Positions 40,763-51,873 of a DNA stretch of 64,000 nucleotides are shown in pieces; the first letter of the stretch is position 1; each line of letters starts with the position of its first letter. The stretch is from Gracilaria vermiculophylla (Eukaryota > Rhodophyta > Florideophyceae > Gracilariales > Gracilariaceae): NCBI GenBank assembly GCA_019155205.2, contig JAHNZQ020000308.1, positions 3,830,012 through 3,894,011 on the forward strand, read 5' to 3'. A program made the position numbers and the translations under genes. Under the pieces are notes generated by a model that saw nothing but the letters and a program-made list of their open reading frames with translations, was not told the origin of the DNA and did no database searches.

Positions 40763-42112
40763 ATGTACGCCGAATCGATTCGCCGAGTCTTCAAGTCCCT
40801 CTCCCCGAAGAAGTTCGCCGTGCAAGCCGCTGCAGATGTTGCCGTGTCGCCACGCTGCGAACCTTCGCCGGACCCCACTGCCGCACCAGCTCCGCGTTCA
40901 TGCGCAGAGGCTGCCTCCACGCAGTACTCGCGTTACATCTCGCGTCTATCCTCACGAGCAGCGGAGAACATCCCTGCACAGCCTACAACAGCCCCAAGAC
41001 CCTCAGAATCCCCGCAACGTACTCTTGAGCCCCCGATGAGTCGCCTAAATCGCCGCGCGGTCCGTGATGTGACTTTGCAATTCGACAACATTCCCGTCTG
41101 CGACCCTGCAAATGGTGAGGCTCTGCCGCCGCTGAACGGCATGCTGGAGGAAAACATACCCCCGCAAGCGAAAACGCTTTCCTCAAAGAGAGTTTCGCAC
41201 AGCAATGATGGCGAGGACGAATGTCATGAACTTCCGCCGATGCATCTTGAGGTCAACCCGTGTTTACATTATGATCGTTTTGTTCCCATCGGAAAAGGAG
41301 GCAGTGGCAGTGTATATTTTGCGCGTTCCAAGTCTGATGGGAATCAATTTGCCCTCAAGAAAGTTACACCCACAACTCCTGCCAAGTCGCGTGCGTTGGA
41401 GAACGAGATCAGAACTATGCATGCCCTGAAACACGAGAACATCGTCCAGTGCTTCGGTGCGTACAGCTACGAATCCGACGTGTGGATTGTGATGGAAGCA
41501 ATGGATGTTGGTTGCTTGACTCATGTACTAGACTTCTTGCGAGATAAGTCCTATTTGTTGTCGGAGAACCACATCGCATACATTTTGAGGGAGACGCTCA
41601 AAGGTCTCTGGGCGATGCATTCCAGGCACTGTATGCATAGAGACATCAAAAGTGATAATGTCCTTGTGTCTTCAACTGGAGAAGTCAAACTAGGTGACTT
41701 CGAATACACTGCGGAGTTGACCGCCAAGAGTCCTAAGCGACGTACGGTGGTCGGCACGGCCTGGTGGATGGCTCCTGAAACCGTTCGCAGCAGCTTTTAT
41801 GACTACGGGGCCGACGTCTGGTCTATTGGAATCCTTTCTATTGAATGCGCTGAATGGGTGCCTCCACTGTTTGGCATGGAGAGTTCGGAGGCGATGCAGG
41901 TCATTCGCGAGGGTGTCCAAATCCAAGGCTTCAAGAGACCTGACATCTGGAGCCCAGAATTTGCAGACTTTGTGAGAGGTTGCCTCGTCAGGGATCGCGA
42001 CGAGCGTTATTCCGTACGAGATCTGTTGGAACATCCGTTTTTGAGCAAAGCTTGCTCAAAGACGCAAATGGCCAATGTCTTCAGAGCCGTACGTGGAATG
42101 CCGCCGCTGTAG
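40763..42112 (+). CDS. STE20/PAK-type protein kinase with DFE in place of DFG
   Basis: The 449-residue protein has a disordered Pro/Ser-rich N-terminal half and a kinase domain from about residue 170 to 432. Visible motifs are the Gly loop IGKGGSGSV, ATP lysine K199 in FALKK, the helix-C region ENEIRTMHAL, catalytic HRDIKSDN (H292-D294), and GTAWWMAPE (APE 337-339). The subdomain VIII sequence and DIKSDN place it near STE20/PAK kinases. The metal-binding DFG is DFE (D312-F313-E314), coded GAC TTC GAA, so Asp is kept and Gly is replaced by Glu. All other key residues are intact, so activity is possible but regulation may differ. No CRIB or other regulatory domain is recognised in the N-terminus. 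Confidence 0.88.
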   Translation: MYAESIRRVFKSLSPKKFAVQAAADVAVSPRCEPSPDPTAAPAPRSCAEAASTQYSRYISRLSSRAAENIPAQPTTAPRPSESPQRTLEPPMSRLNRRAVRDVTLQFDNIPVCDPANGEALPPLNGMLEENIPPQAKTLSSKRVSHSNDGEDECHELPPMHLEVNPCLHYDRFVPIGKGGSGSVYFARSKSDGNQFALKKVTPTTPAKSRALENEIRTMHALKHENIVQCFGAYSYESDVWIVMEAMDVGCLTHVLDFLRDKSYLLSENHIAYILRETLKGLWAMHSRHCMHRDIKSDNVLVSSTGEVKLGDFEYTAELTAKSPKRRTVVGTAWWMAPETVRSSFYDYGADVWSIGILSIECAEWVPPLFGMESSEAMQVIREGVQIQGFKRPDIWSPEFADFVRGCLVRDRDERYSVRDLLEHPFLSKACSKTQMANVFRAVRGMPPL

Positions 42113-42569
42113 ATAGAATGACTAGTAATTAGAGAAGCCCGCATAACGGGAAGCTTGTTTTCTTTGTAGCTAATTGTAACTAAATAGGATAAACGAGAGA
42201 AATGATGATAACAGTTTACTAAATACGTTGACATTCTTGAGCGAGAGACGCATTCGCTGATTGCGAGTCGCAACCATCAGCGGTGATAGGCTTAAGAGAA
42301 GCAGGGCCGCACATGATGGGAGATGAAGATGCCGAAGTTTTTTAGTGATAACTTTGATGTGACGCCTGGGACGGCACCTTCTACAATTGTCAGCCATATA
42401 CGTGGATTATGCAAAAAATGCATGCTAACTCTACGGTCTTCATGAGTGAAGCAAAACAGTGACGAAAGAGACCCAGGATAGGATAGCAACGAAGTCTGTT
42501 GGGCTTTAATGTGTCCCTGGCTGAACCGAAGGGCCGAAATCCAACATTGCGCCATGATTAATTCAAAAG
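42113..42569. other. intergenic, convergent 3' regions
   Basis: This 457-base spacer lies between the convergent kinase and V-ATPase genes. Only short shadow frames occur. Confidence 0.45.
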
Positions 42570-43046
42570 TTAGCAGGTGGTGACCGAAGACTTTCCGGCG
42601 AGGATGAGAGCTACAATAAGACCGTAAAGTGCGAGGGCTTCTGCGAAAATGAGAATCAAAATCATCACAACAAACAACTTGGGCTGCTGAGCTGTGGCTC
42701 TGACACCTGCATCACCGACGATACCAATGCAAATGCCAGCGGCAAGTCCCGAAAGTCCGTTTGCCAACCCTGATGCCAAATGAGCGAAGCCGACAAAGAA
42801 GGGGTAGTTGGTTTCGGCAATCTGTCCAACCAAGATAACTGCGACGATCAAACCGTAGATACCGAGCACACCAGCCATAACAACCGGGATAATGCAACGC
42901 ATGACGAGTTCGGGACGCATGACACCCATGGAGGCGACACCGACACCGGCCTTTGCTGTGCCATATGCGGCACCAAGGTTGGAGAAGATGAGGGCCGAGG
43001 CGGCACCGGCGAAGCCAAAGAAGGAGGCGGCGGGATCACAAGGCAT
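42570..43046 (-). CDS. ATP6V0C: V-type ATPase proteolipid subunit c
   Basis: Subunit c forms the proton-carrying rotor ring of the vacuolar ATPase in endomembranes. The 158-residue protein consists of four hydrophobic helices: [44 protein letters not shown], a third segment from [16 protein letters not shown] to ICIGIVG, and a fourth around [20 protein letters not shown]. The proton-binding Glu is E136 in helix 4. Length is typical. The open frame continues upstream to 43136, but the Met at 43046 ([11 protein letters not shown]) matches the family start. Confidence 0.95.
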   Translation of the reverse strand: MPCDPAASFFGFAGAASALIFSNLGAAYGTAKAGVGVASMGVMRPELVMRCIIPVVMAGVLGIYGLIVAVILVGQIAETNYPFFVGFAHLASGLANGLSGLAAGICIGIVGDAGVRATAQQPKLFVVMILILIFAEALALYGLIVALILAGKSSVTTC

Positions 43047-43698
43047 TTTGAGGTAAAGGCGGGTGGATGCGGCGAAGAAGCGACGAAGAAGGTGGAAATG
43101 AGGAAAGAGTGAAGTCGTCTTTATCGCCGGAGTCAAAGTGAATCGAATTTGGCTGTGGGGGTCAATAAGAAGTACGGGGTAGGGTCGGTTACGATGATGT
43201 TGCCGTCCTCAATTGCGTGCAGAAGGCTAACAGCTGCGGGCTTGTGTTTGTCCAGGCTTACAGCGGGATGAGAGAGCGCGCTGGGCCAGCCGGTGCGTGT
43301 GGCGAGCGAGCTGCGCGTTCCGGTTGGGCGAAAGGCGACAGAGCCTCTGCGAGTCTGGAAAAAACGGCTTGCGCGGTGTAAGGCTGCGGCACCTGCCAAC
43401 GGAAACTCGCACACCTCTCCACTTGTCCATGGGTAGTGCTTCATGAGAGTGAATCAGTCAGTTACATCGGTGGTCACACGTTGCATCGTGTCCAGCGCGA
43501 CACCATGACGAGCCACGTTGCGCTTCATGCTGACACCCATCGCTCTCCGCTCTCCCCATGCTTTCCACAGTTTTGCTTTTACCTTTACTACAGCTGCAGA
43601 CCACGTGGAGAGTGATTCATCGCTGGAGCTACGATCGTTGACTCCTGTCAAGATTGGCCCTGACTCACGGGGTCGCAGTGAAATATGCCTTTACTGAC
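43047..43698. other. intergenic, no gene seen
   Basis: This 652-base spacer holds the V-ATPase promoter (minus strand) and the 3' end of the ARID gene. Frames here are short and not recognisable. Confidence 0.45.
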
Positions 43699-46571
43699 TT
43701 AGGAATCGAAATGGGCTGCACCCGTGGGACCCTCCTGCATGGAGGTAACACTGGTATCATCGCTTTCATTGTCGTCACTGTGCTCTTCGCTGTCCGATAC
43801 GGCAAGCCTCGGCTCTGTGGCACCCTCATCAGCGCAATGCGCCCCGTTCTGATCAGCTGTGTTTCCGTCGAAGGCTTGTTCCTTCCGGTTTGCATCTTGC
43901 GGTAAAAGCACCATGCGGGCAACGTCGTGATCCTTGTCGATCTGATCATTTCCGTCATTCAGACCTTCCATGAGATGGGTGAGCGGTGCGTCGCGATCTA
44001 CGTCGCAATGCTTCCAACCACTGAACAACCCGCTCTCTAGAACGAGCTCCCTGACGGGCCAGATGCGATTGATGACAATCAAAGTCTCTGATGCGATGTC
44101 GACGCAGGTGGCGTCTCGTATCAGTTTCAACACACCTCGGACCAAATCCCGGTTACTCCCAATCATGCTTGGAAACCTCTCGACAATGGTGTACACAACA
44201 AGCGCAAGGTTCGTGTTATCCGCGATTCTTTCCTGACAGTGTAACATGCGCACGCACAACTCGATTAAGCGCCCACTGTTTCTGCACCTTATCCCCATCT
44301 TTCTAGCCAGAGTAACTAGAATCGGTAGAACCTTTGACGAAATTTCATAGTCTGGGGGAGCTTCCAATGTTTTTTTCATTTCATGTTCAAGGGTTTCCTC
44401 AGGGTCAAGTCCTGTTGCCATTTCCAAACGTTGCACCAAAGAATTCACAAATAGATCCATATCTCTCTCGCTTAGCATGTCCGCCATCATCGAGCAGCAC
44501 TTTGCAATTATGTCCAGCATCACGAGCAGGAATGATCGACTACACTCCTCATACCCCAGAAACCGTCCAACAGCATGCCGGAATCCAACATTAGTGATTA
44601 CTGCTGCACGATTCTGTTCTTCATCTATGAGCACCTGAATTGCGCTCAACGCGCAATACGCAGCACTCAGAACATCTACTTCACTCGCTTCATATTCCTC
44701 ATCTTCAGTGCTCTCATTTCGCAGGTATCGGTAAATCAGATAGAACAAACCGTCAATCAAACCATGGGTCGAATTCTTGTCTGCCAGCTGAAGGAATGAT
44801 GGGATCTTTGATGCTTTGATTATAGAACCAATCAACAACCCTAGGCCCCGCTTCATGTTTGGGGAGCAGAATGTCAAGATGCATATAGCCTTCCCCAGCC
44901 CCAAATCCTTGGGTCTTTCGAAGCTCGTGTCTAATCCAAGAGTGACCAACGTCAAACACTCGGCGAACGCCAGCAGCACAGCGTCTGCTCCTGTCTCGAC
45001 TACAATTCGCATTAAATGAAAATATCAGAATGTGTTGCTTGAAGGGTCTAAAGAAAGAGAGTGGGTTCTCACATACCTTGTTCAAGCTCGTCCATCTGAA
45101 CTATGTCTTGAAGGACAATTTGAAATGATCCATCATCCATTGAAGCATCTTCCAACTCTGGTATCAGAAGATCCTCTATGTCACTGCCTAGAATGAGATC
45201 GAGATACTTTAATGCGACTCTTGGTCTGTCAGAGACTGCAAGTAAAATTCGTTTCAATCGCGGGTCCTCTCTATCCAAAAATCCATCTTCATCTAATAGG
45301 TCTGTGCAATCGCCAACATCGAGAAGCAAATCAAGAGATCCTGAACTTCGCTTCTTTGAGGCAGCCATTCTCGCCAATCTTTCGGCTGCTTTGCGTTCTT
45401 TCAGTTTTTCCTCCATAGCCATTTGCTTCATATCCAGTTTCCGGTTGACGTCTTGTGGCATTCTATCATGAACTAACTTCTCTTCGTAGTAATATAGAAG
45501 CTTCTCATAAGCATTCTTCAACACAGATGCTGCACTGGTGCAGCTCTTCGGCAATTCTAGTTGTTGTGCAACAACACGGAAAGCCCTTTTTTTCACGACG
45601 TTGAGCACCCCCCCGAGAAGCAAAACCTCGTGCACCAAAGAATAAATGTCCAGTTCTCCACCTCCAATGACCGGCAGTTTGGGCATAACTCCAAAAAGCT
45701 CTTCATGAAAGGCTTTCCAATCTTTGCAAAAGTTGTTTCTGCGCTCTACCTTTGAGGTACACTCCTGAACACCAGCGAATTGCTTCGAGATTAAATATCT
45801 TCCCAAGCGCCGTGCTGCAATTGCGTAAGGGTGATTGTCAGGAAGCCTTCCACAGATAATTGTGTGACGTCCATCCTTTTGCAAAGGGCATTCCACTACT
45901 TCAAGTGACAGGATGTCAACGCGGAGACATTCTTGTTGTGTTGGCGTGCCCTTCGTTGCAGCAAAATGCTGAATATGGCCTTCCCTGTCATCCTGATGAC
46001 TCATCTCATATGTGGTGCTTTCTTCATTCGGAGCAGAATGATTGTGTTCCTCATGAGAAGAGGAACCGTTGACATAGGGTATTTGAATATTACCCTGATA
46101 AGGAGTCAAGAAATTTTCATCATGTGTCAAGCATTGTGTTTCTGCGTTGGTCTGTGAAGGATGATGATGGGTTTCTGGCCCCACAGTTTCCGGCCATTGC
46201 TCTTGCTGAGGTATACATGGTTGATCCACACCATGATGTTCGGCTTCATTCGAGCTTCTCGTCTGAGGCGGTATTATAGCAGAGTCCGCTGCTGTTGGGG
46301 GTTGAGTTCCGAGAGGACGATCAATTGAATCGAAACCGCACTGTCCATGAGAGAGTTCAGCGTACTCACTTCCGGACGCAGGCTCATGAAAAATCACATC
46401 AGAGGCATTCGGCAGTCTATTCACGGATGAGACGTGAAACCTGGGAATATCCAACGTCGACCCTTGTTCGATGTTGATGCCAAACATACCTCTGGATAAC
46501 TCATCACCATCGACGGTTGTTTCATGAGCTTCGGGGTCGGCACTCCCACGAATGTCTTCATTCTCGTTCAT
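43699..46571 (-). CDS. ARID-domain chromatin protein, SWI/SNF subunit-like (two exons)
   Basis: Exon 1 (46571 down to 45077) and exon 2 (44999 down to 43699) are separated by a 77-base intron that starts GTATGTGA and ends TTGTAG. Joining them gives an uninterrupted 931-residue product (DELEQ-V-ETGADAVLL). The N-terminal 250 residues are polar and disordered, with His/Gln/Ser-rich stretches. An ARID/BRIGHT DNA-binding domain lies at about 280-365 (KDWKAFHEELFG, IYSLVHEVLLLGGVLNVV, FRVVAQQLELP). A long helical, armadillo-like C-terminal half follows. This order resembles ARID1/SWI1-type subunits that anchor SWI/SNF remodelers, though that C-terminal match is my inference. The tail is acidic and disordered. 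Without the splice the gene would look like two unrelated frames. Confidence 0.8.
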
Positions 46572-49019
46572 GACACTGTCCAGCAGAAGGGTTCTATTTG
46601 AACAAGGAGCCGAATTGTAACGACTTGATTATGCGTACGTAGAAAAGAGATTAACGTTGGTGTACAGACGGGCTTGAGACGGTTGCAAGCATGGAAACCG
46701 GGAAAAGATTCCCAGAGTTCCTAGGACAGCTTTTCTTGAGTGGAATGAAGATATCCAATCTCTCTCCCGTAACCATCCACTCGCCTTCCTCAGTGGTGCG
46801 CACAAATTTCTGAGCGCAGGGCAGACGGAAGAAGACGGCCGTATCACATGAGCCGTAGCATATCTTGAGTGAATGGTCTTTCCCCATGCCTGCTCATTCT
46901 CGGCGAAACCATTTATGTACCAATAATAGCACGAGCAGTGCCGGGGGAGAGCAGCAATTTTGAAGCTTGAGGGTAGAGGTACGTATAATGCAGCGGGGCT
47001 TTTGATGGTGCATAAGCAGAAATATAGTGGTGGTAAGAAATGGTATTTCAGTCAATGCAAATGCTGCAAAACGAAACGCTCAGTTCATAAACAATTTCCT
47101 TCCACTCCAAGTTGCATTTGATCAACTTGGAGAAAAGCCAAGACTGCTTTTCTATCTATTTTCCCTCAAAGATTTTTGGTATAGATGACAAATCTGCGCA
47201 ATGCTCTGCCGAACACTACACGTTTCTGGGAAACTGCTATGAAGGCAGACGGTGAAAACGATTACGTTCGAATCTTTGATAGAAGGGCTTCAAGTTAACT
47301 CAGCTCGGTACTGAACAAACTCAATGACACAAGAAGTTGACCCTGCTAATTCGAAAATAGCTGCTCTGATAAGTTTTCTCCATGACCATCTTCTGTACCA
47401 ATAAAGAATTCCGCGCTACAGTTTGCAATGCTCTCTCTCTTGCTCGGAACCGCGCAAAAATCACTTGTTCGGAATGACTGGTGGGATTTTCAGCACCACG
47501 CAGTTCCGATATGTTCAGATGCACACACTGCGACTACACACGAGAAGATTTCTCAATTCTCCTCACTGACTCTTTCGATAGTCATAAGGATGGTATTTGG
47601 AATCGCAGTCCAAGGGACGTACGTCTCGCCTTCACTCATGAAGTCTGTCTCCGATCTACGTCCCGGTGATCGGAGCGACACGATAACACAGATGGATCTC
47701 CAACGGAGGTCAAGAACTTGGCCTTCCTGAAGAGAAAAAGGCTTTACCAGGAAGGCCTCCTTCGGTTTAGAAATGAATAACTGATTTCCACAAAAAGAAG
47801 TCAAAGGGAAATGGGAGTAACACATCAATATCGCACCAAATGCTGTTGCCCAATTAGTGTTCGGGTTTTAGGACTTCCTCGGGAGCAAATACCAATTGTT
47901 ATGAAGCTAGTGGAGTGGGAGCGACTGTACCGTCATGCCCACGGTCATCATGGCACTATTTGTCCGGCATGTAATGCGTGAACCATAGTCCGTCGATTCA
48001 AATCCACGTCGTAATCGAAGTTCTGCAAAAAACGGGCGTTCGGAACTGCAGTTTCTGAACGCCAATGCTTTATAGTATCTAACTCTGATAGACCGTTATC
48101 AATTCCCTCTAGAACCCGGCAACGAGAGCTTTTCTGAACTTTTTAGAAGTTCGAAAGCTCTACACGGAATCAAATAACGGGATCTAAATTTGCCCAGTAT
48201 TCCGACACCAGGTTTGCCCCGAGAACCCCCTTGGAAAGCAAAAGGCGGCAAAACAGTAAACTCAAGCCCGAGCGCAGATTGACGATTATGTTCAAGCTAC
48301 CGGGACGAGGATATTCTCTACGGCTGGAAATTTTTGATGCGTAGTTGCGGTTGTCTAAACGTAAGTTAGTGGCGGCCACTTGACTGAGTTGATCGATTTT
48401 TATTGGTTTTGGGGTTGATGGCACACATGCAAAGAAATTCAGAAATGTTGGAAAATAGTTTTATGTCGACGTCCATATTATTCGATCTCGCTTGTGAAGC
48501 ACCGGACCGTCGGCTGCGAATCCATGATACTGTACGTTGGTCTCATCTGCGACGAGCAATTTGACAGAGCTCTTAGATTGAAAAATCGACCGCTACCTTA
48601 CGAGCTGAATATAGATTCCGAGATTCGTGCTCGCATTACAATGGAGCTCATCCGACAAATTTCATGTTGAACAGTTCTGCATTTCCAAACTTTATCTAGC
48701 ATTACCGCGCAGTACTCTGCCCATGCATTTGAACTGTGGCGACCAGGTAGGCCGATATTCCTCTTCACTTTCCGGTCTTCCTTTGAGCGTTTCCTGTAGC
48801 GCACAGTCTTCCTAAGCCCTCAACATCCTTTTATGCTTCATCGTTGATTCCGCAAAAGCCGTAAGGTGGTATCCGGCGGCACTGCATTGTATTCCATTGT
48901 CATAGTCGAACTGATCTCTTTGAAATCTTGGCATGTAGATTTCACGGAGATCAGTTCGTACGCAAAATACAGTAGAACGTTGCCACTAAATCAGTTCATG
49001 TGAATTGAGTCGAGGCAGT
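46572..49019. other. long intergenic region, no gene supported
   Basis: This 2.4 kb lies between two minus-strand genes. It contains only short frames: a 78-codon minus frame near 46651-46887, and a 62-codon plus frame near 47481 with an MFRCTHCDY stretch. Neither is supported by a family match. I saw no convincing tRNA. The left end should hold the ARID promoter; the right end the 3' region of DDX11. Confidence 0.4.
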
Positions 49020-51524
49020 TCACGATGGTAGAACAGACCTTCTTGCAGCGAAAAATTGCGTGAGATCACCCTCTACTTCAGAAAAAGTCGCAGCAATGCG
49101 AAGGTTGCGTTTGACAAAACCAGGGAGCTTCTGCGTGGAGGAGGATCTTCCAAATCGCTGGTCCATAAGAAGGATGCATGCAAAATCACTGCTGTGTCGG
49201 ACAGCCCTTCCGATTGACTGGTTCACAATATTCAAACACTCATTCTCTAAGAAGTCAGATCTTTCCTTAGCAGAATTCATCTGGGCGAGAACCTCATTTG
49301 TTTCAAGATGCATAGCATTGGCAAATGGCATACCAACCACTATTACCATTCGTCCGAGTTCATCAGAGAAATTAATACCCTCAGAGAGCTTGCCACCCAT
49401 AACAGCGGCAAGCAAGGCACCTCTCTTACTGTCACGCTTCACAAGTACCTGAAATTGGGCAAAGGCTTCGTTCGATCCTCTCGTTTCAAGAACTATGGGT
49501 TTCCGCTCAGAAATCTTTGCGAAGGACCTTGTTGTGCGCCATCTTTGAGTAGCTCGCGAGAGCAGTTCATAACTAGAGAAGAAAACTACGACACCCCCCT
49601 CAACTACCTTAATACTTGATTCAATCGCGGAAGCCAGTTCGTCAAGAAGATCCGGGTTTTGTCGTGACGAGTACGTGAATTGAAGTGATCTCCTAGATGG
49701 ACCAACGCCACATATGCGTGTCATGACATTTTCGGCTGGCACAACATGACCGCATTCAAACTCGACAATCTCATCCATATTCAAATGCTTCAGAAGATTT
49801 TTCTTAATAGCCGAGCGTGGACTTAGTGTACCGCCCAGCATAAGGACCGCTTTTGCTTCTTTCAGGCTGGCAGCGAAGACTGCTGCAGGGTCAACGAGGA
49901 AATATTTAAGACGAGCAGTCATCTCCAAAGGAAGAAAGTCATCCTCCGTCTTGCTGAAATCTGTTGGAATCTCGTAGGGATAAATAGCTACACGGGCATA
50001 CTCAGAGCAGTCAGATAAACATCGAAGGAAACTCTCGAAGGCGATGACACTTTGCTTTGCTATACTTTGCTGCTTCTCACGTATTCTTTCGGAAACATCC
50101 TTCGACACTTTCGAGTCATCTGTTGAATCTGAGTTCAAATGGCCTGCGTTGACAAAACCTCTTAGTTTCCTACAGAGACGAGAGTCATCTATGTATCTCA
50201 CCAACTCATATAAATTAATATTATCGACCCCGGCTTCTAGGAGAATAGCCGAAGGATGGACCACCCTTCCCTTACATTTATCTTGTCGTTTCCCGAGCAT
50301 TGATTGGAGACCTTCGGAAACAGCAAGTAGTTGTCGAAGCTTAAATAGATTGCTGGGTGAAAAACGGAGCCGATACTTTTGTATGTATGAATTCAAAGCG
50401 GATGTGGTTCGTGCAAGAAATGGCTTACTAAGCACGCTTGCGTGCAAATCGCACATTGTGTTCACGATATTATGAGCTTCGTCGAAGACAACAACCGTGT
50501 TTTCATCAACAGTAATTCCCAATGATTTCCTTGTTTGCTCATGCAAAACTGCAGAGTACGGCACTGCTATTACGTCAACTTCTCCAGTGTCCAGCGCTTG
50601 CCTGGTTGCAAAATAGGGACATGCACCAATTTGTTTTCCAGTTTCAGCTAGTTCCTCGATGGTGTGGAGCTGCGTCATCCCTCTGTCTCGTAAAATAGCT
50701 TCGGTTTTCTGATTTCTGTAGCGACAATTGTTCTTAGCGCGTTTTCTTTTAGCTACAGAGGGTTGTTCGGCGTTCTCAGTAAGTTCTCGACATCTTTCCG
50801 AGATTGCTGCTGCACTTTTCAGGGCACGCACTTCATCGTGGATACAAAACTGCTTTCGAGAACCGAACAGCATAACGCTAAATGGTAACGGATCACTACG
50901 AACGTCGAATTTTGTGACGCCGCTTTCAAACTTTGTTTTTCGAAGTTCTTCAACGAATTGAGTGAGCTGAGAATGTGTTCTGGTGGCAAAGATGATCTTT
51001 GGAGAGTTCAGCCGCTTTGCTGGCAGCCATGCAGATACCGTTTCATCCTCCGAGTCAGAGAAGAGATCGTCTTTGACTCGTGTCCGTCTCCGTTTGGAAA
51101 TTGTATCCGGCTGTTTTCTGGAGTTATTGAGCCGAATGACGAATGCTCTCTTCCTCTGGTCAAGTTGTTCATTTTGCGCTCGAGCTTGTCGCTCATTGGT
51201 TTGCTCGTTTACCCAATCTGGTTCACCATCTATTGAATCTTTCTGAGTACTGACGCTGACTCGGTTCTTCTGAAGCCAGGAGAGACACGCGCATATGACA
51301 GAGAGCGTTTTGCCCGTGCCAGTTGGAGACTCAAAGAGACCGACCTTTCCGTTGTCAATCGTGTTGTATAGGGCAGACATCAACTGGGTTTGAACATCGT
51401 ACGGGGTTCCTGGGAAGTTGAAATTCTCGACGAAATGCATTCTGCGACCAGAAGGGGAGCTGACGCTTGGGCGGGGAACTATGAGTTGTGACAACGGACT
51501 GTCAATCGATGAATGCCGTTTCAC
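49020..51524 (-). CDS. DDX11: DDX11/CHL1 iron-sulphur DNA helicase
   Basis: DDX11/CHL1 is a 5'-3' XPD-family helicase needed for sister-chromatid cohesion and replication-fork stability. The 834-residue protein shows motif Q context FPGTPYDVQTQLM, Walker A ESPTGTGKT (65-73), and four Fe-S cysteines C227, C245, C267 and C302. Motif II is VVFDEAH (D348-H351), motif V region AAVMGGKLSEGINFSDELGRMVIVVGMPF, and motif VI QSIGRAVRH. The insertion between motifs I and Ia carries a basic nuclear targeting stretch. FANCJ, RTEL1 and XPD are the relatives; length and the region ending AVLHEQTRKSLG favour DDX11. The first Met gives a short extension before the conserved HFVENFNFPG; a start at residue 29 is also possible. 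Confidence 0.88.
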   Translation of the reverse strand: MKRHSSIDSPLSQLIVPRPSVSSPSGRRMHFVENFNFPGTPYDVQTQLMSALYNTIDNGKVGLFESPTGTGKTLSVICACLSWLQKNRVSVSTQKDSIDGEPDWVNEQTNERQARAQNEQLDQRKRAFVIRLNNSRKQPDTISKRRRTRVKDDLFSDSEDETVSAWLPAKRLNSPKIIFATRTHSQLTQFVEELRKTKFESGVTKFDVRSDPLPFSVMLFGSRKQFCIHDEVRALKSAAAISERCRELTENAEQPSVAKRKRAKNNCRYRNQKTEAILRDRGMTQLHTIEELAETGKQIGACPYFATRQALDTGEVDVIAVPYSAVLHEQTRKSLGITVDENTVVVFDEAHNIVNTMCDLHASVLSKPFLARTTSALNSYIQKYRLRFSPSNLFKLRQLLAVSEGLQSMLGKRQDKCKGRVVHPSAILLEAGVDNINLYELVRYIDDSRLCRKLRGFVNAGHLNSDSTDDSKVSKDVSERIREKQQSIAKQSVIAFESFLRCLSDCSEYARVAIYPYEIPTDFSKTEDDFLPLEMTARLKYFLVDPAAVFAASLKEAKAVLMLGGTLSPRSAIKKNLLKHLNMDEIVEFECGHVVPAENVMTRICGVGPSRRSLQFTYSSRQNPDLLDELASAIESSIKVVEGGVVVFFSSYELLSRATQRWRTTRSFAKISERKPIVLETRGSNEAFAQFQVLVKRDSKRGALLAAVMGGKLSEGINFSDELGRMVIVVGMPFANAMHLETNEVLAQMNSAKERSDFLENECLNIVNQSIGRAVRHSSDFACILLMDQRFGRSSSTQKLPGFVKRNLRIAATFSEVEGDLTQFFAARRSVLPS

Positions 51525-51873
51525 CCGCCACCATCAGAGCCGGGGAGCATATTGCTTCTCGTCTCACTGGACGCATAGCCGTTTTGGTTCGATTTCGCGC
51601 CAAAAACGGAAGACATGGAATTAAATTGTTCGCCAGCGGAAAATTTGCATTCAAAGTTTTGGGCAAGCTCTCTGGTCAAGACAGCCCCGCGGTCGGGCGT
51701 TCTCTGAACAGTTTCGGTCCGCTCTGTTCTCCCGTGCTTCACGCGGTTTTCATTCCGGTCACCACCTCATGCCTCAGCTACTCGCTCGCTTTTGAAGCAT
51801 CTTCAACGACGCATTCCAGTTTCGCAGCAATATCACACGGCAATATGTACCAACGGTTTCTCTCCCAAGCATC
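51525..51873. other. short divergent promoter between DDX11 and the Lys-rich nuclear protein gene
   Basis: The start codons are only 349 bases apart, so promoter elements are probably shared. A frame reading through the spacer on the plus strand is compositional and overlaps both genes. Confidence 0.5.

Noticed and set aside
46651..46887. 78-codon minus frame upstream of the ARID gene
   Set aside because: No recognisable domain, and it may be leader sequence.
47985..48025. Possible tRNA T-arm (GATTCAAATCC)
   Set aside because: The flanking stem bases do not pair, and no matching anticodon or acceptor stem was found.
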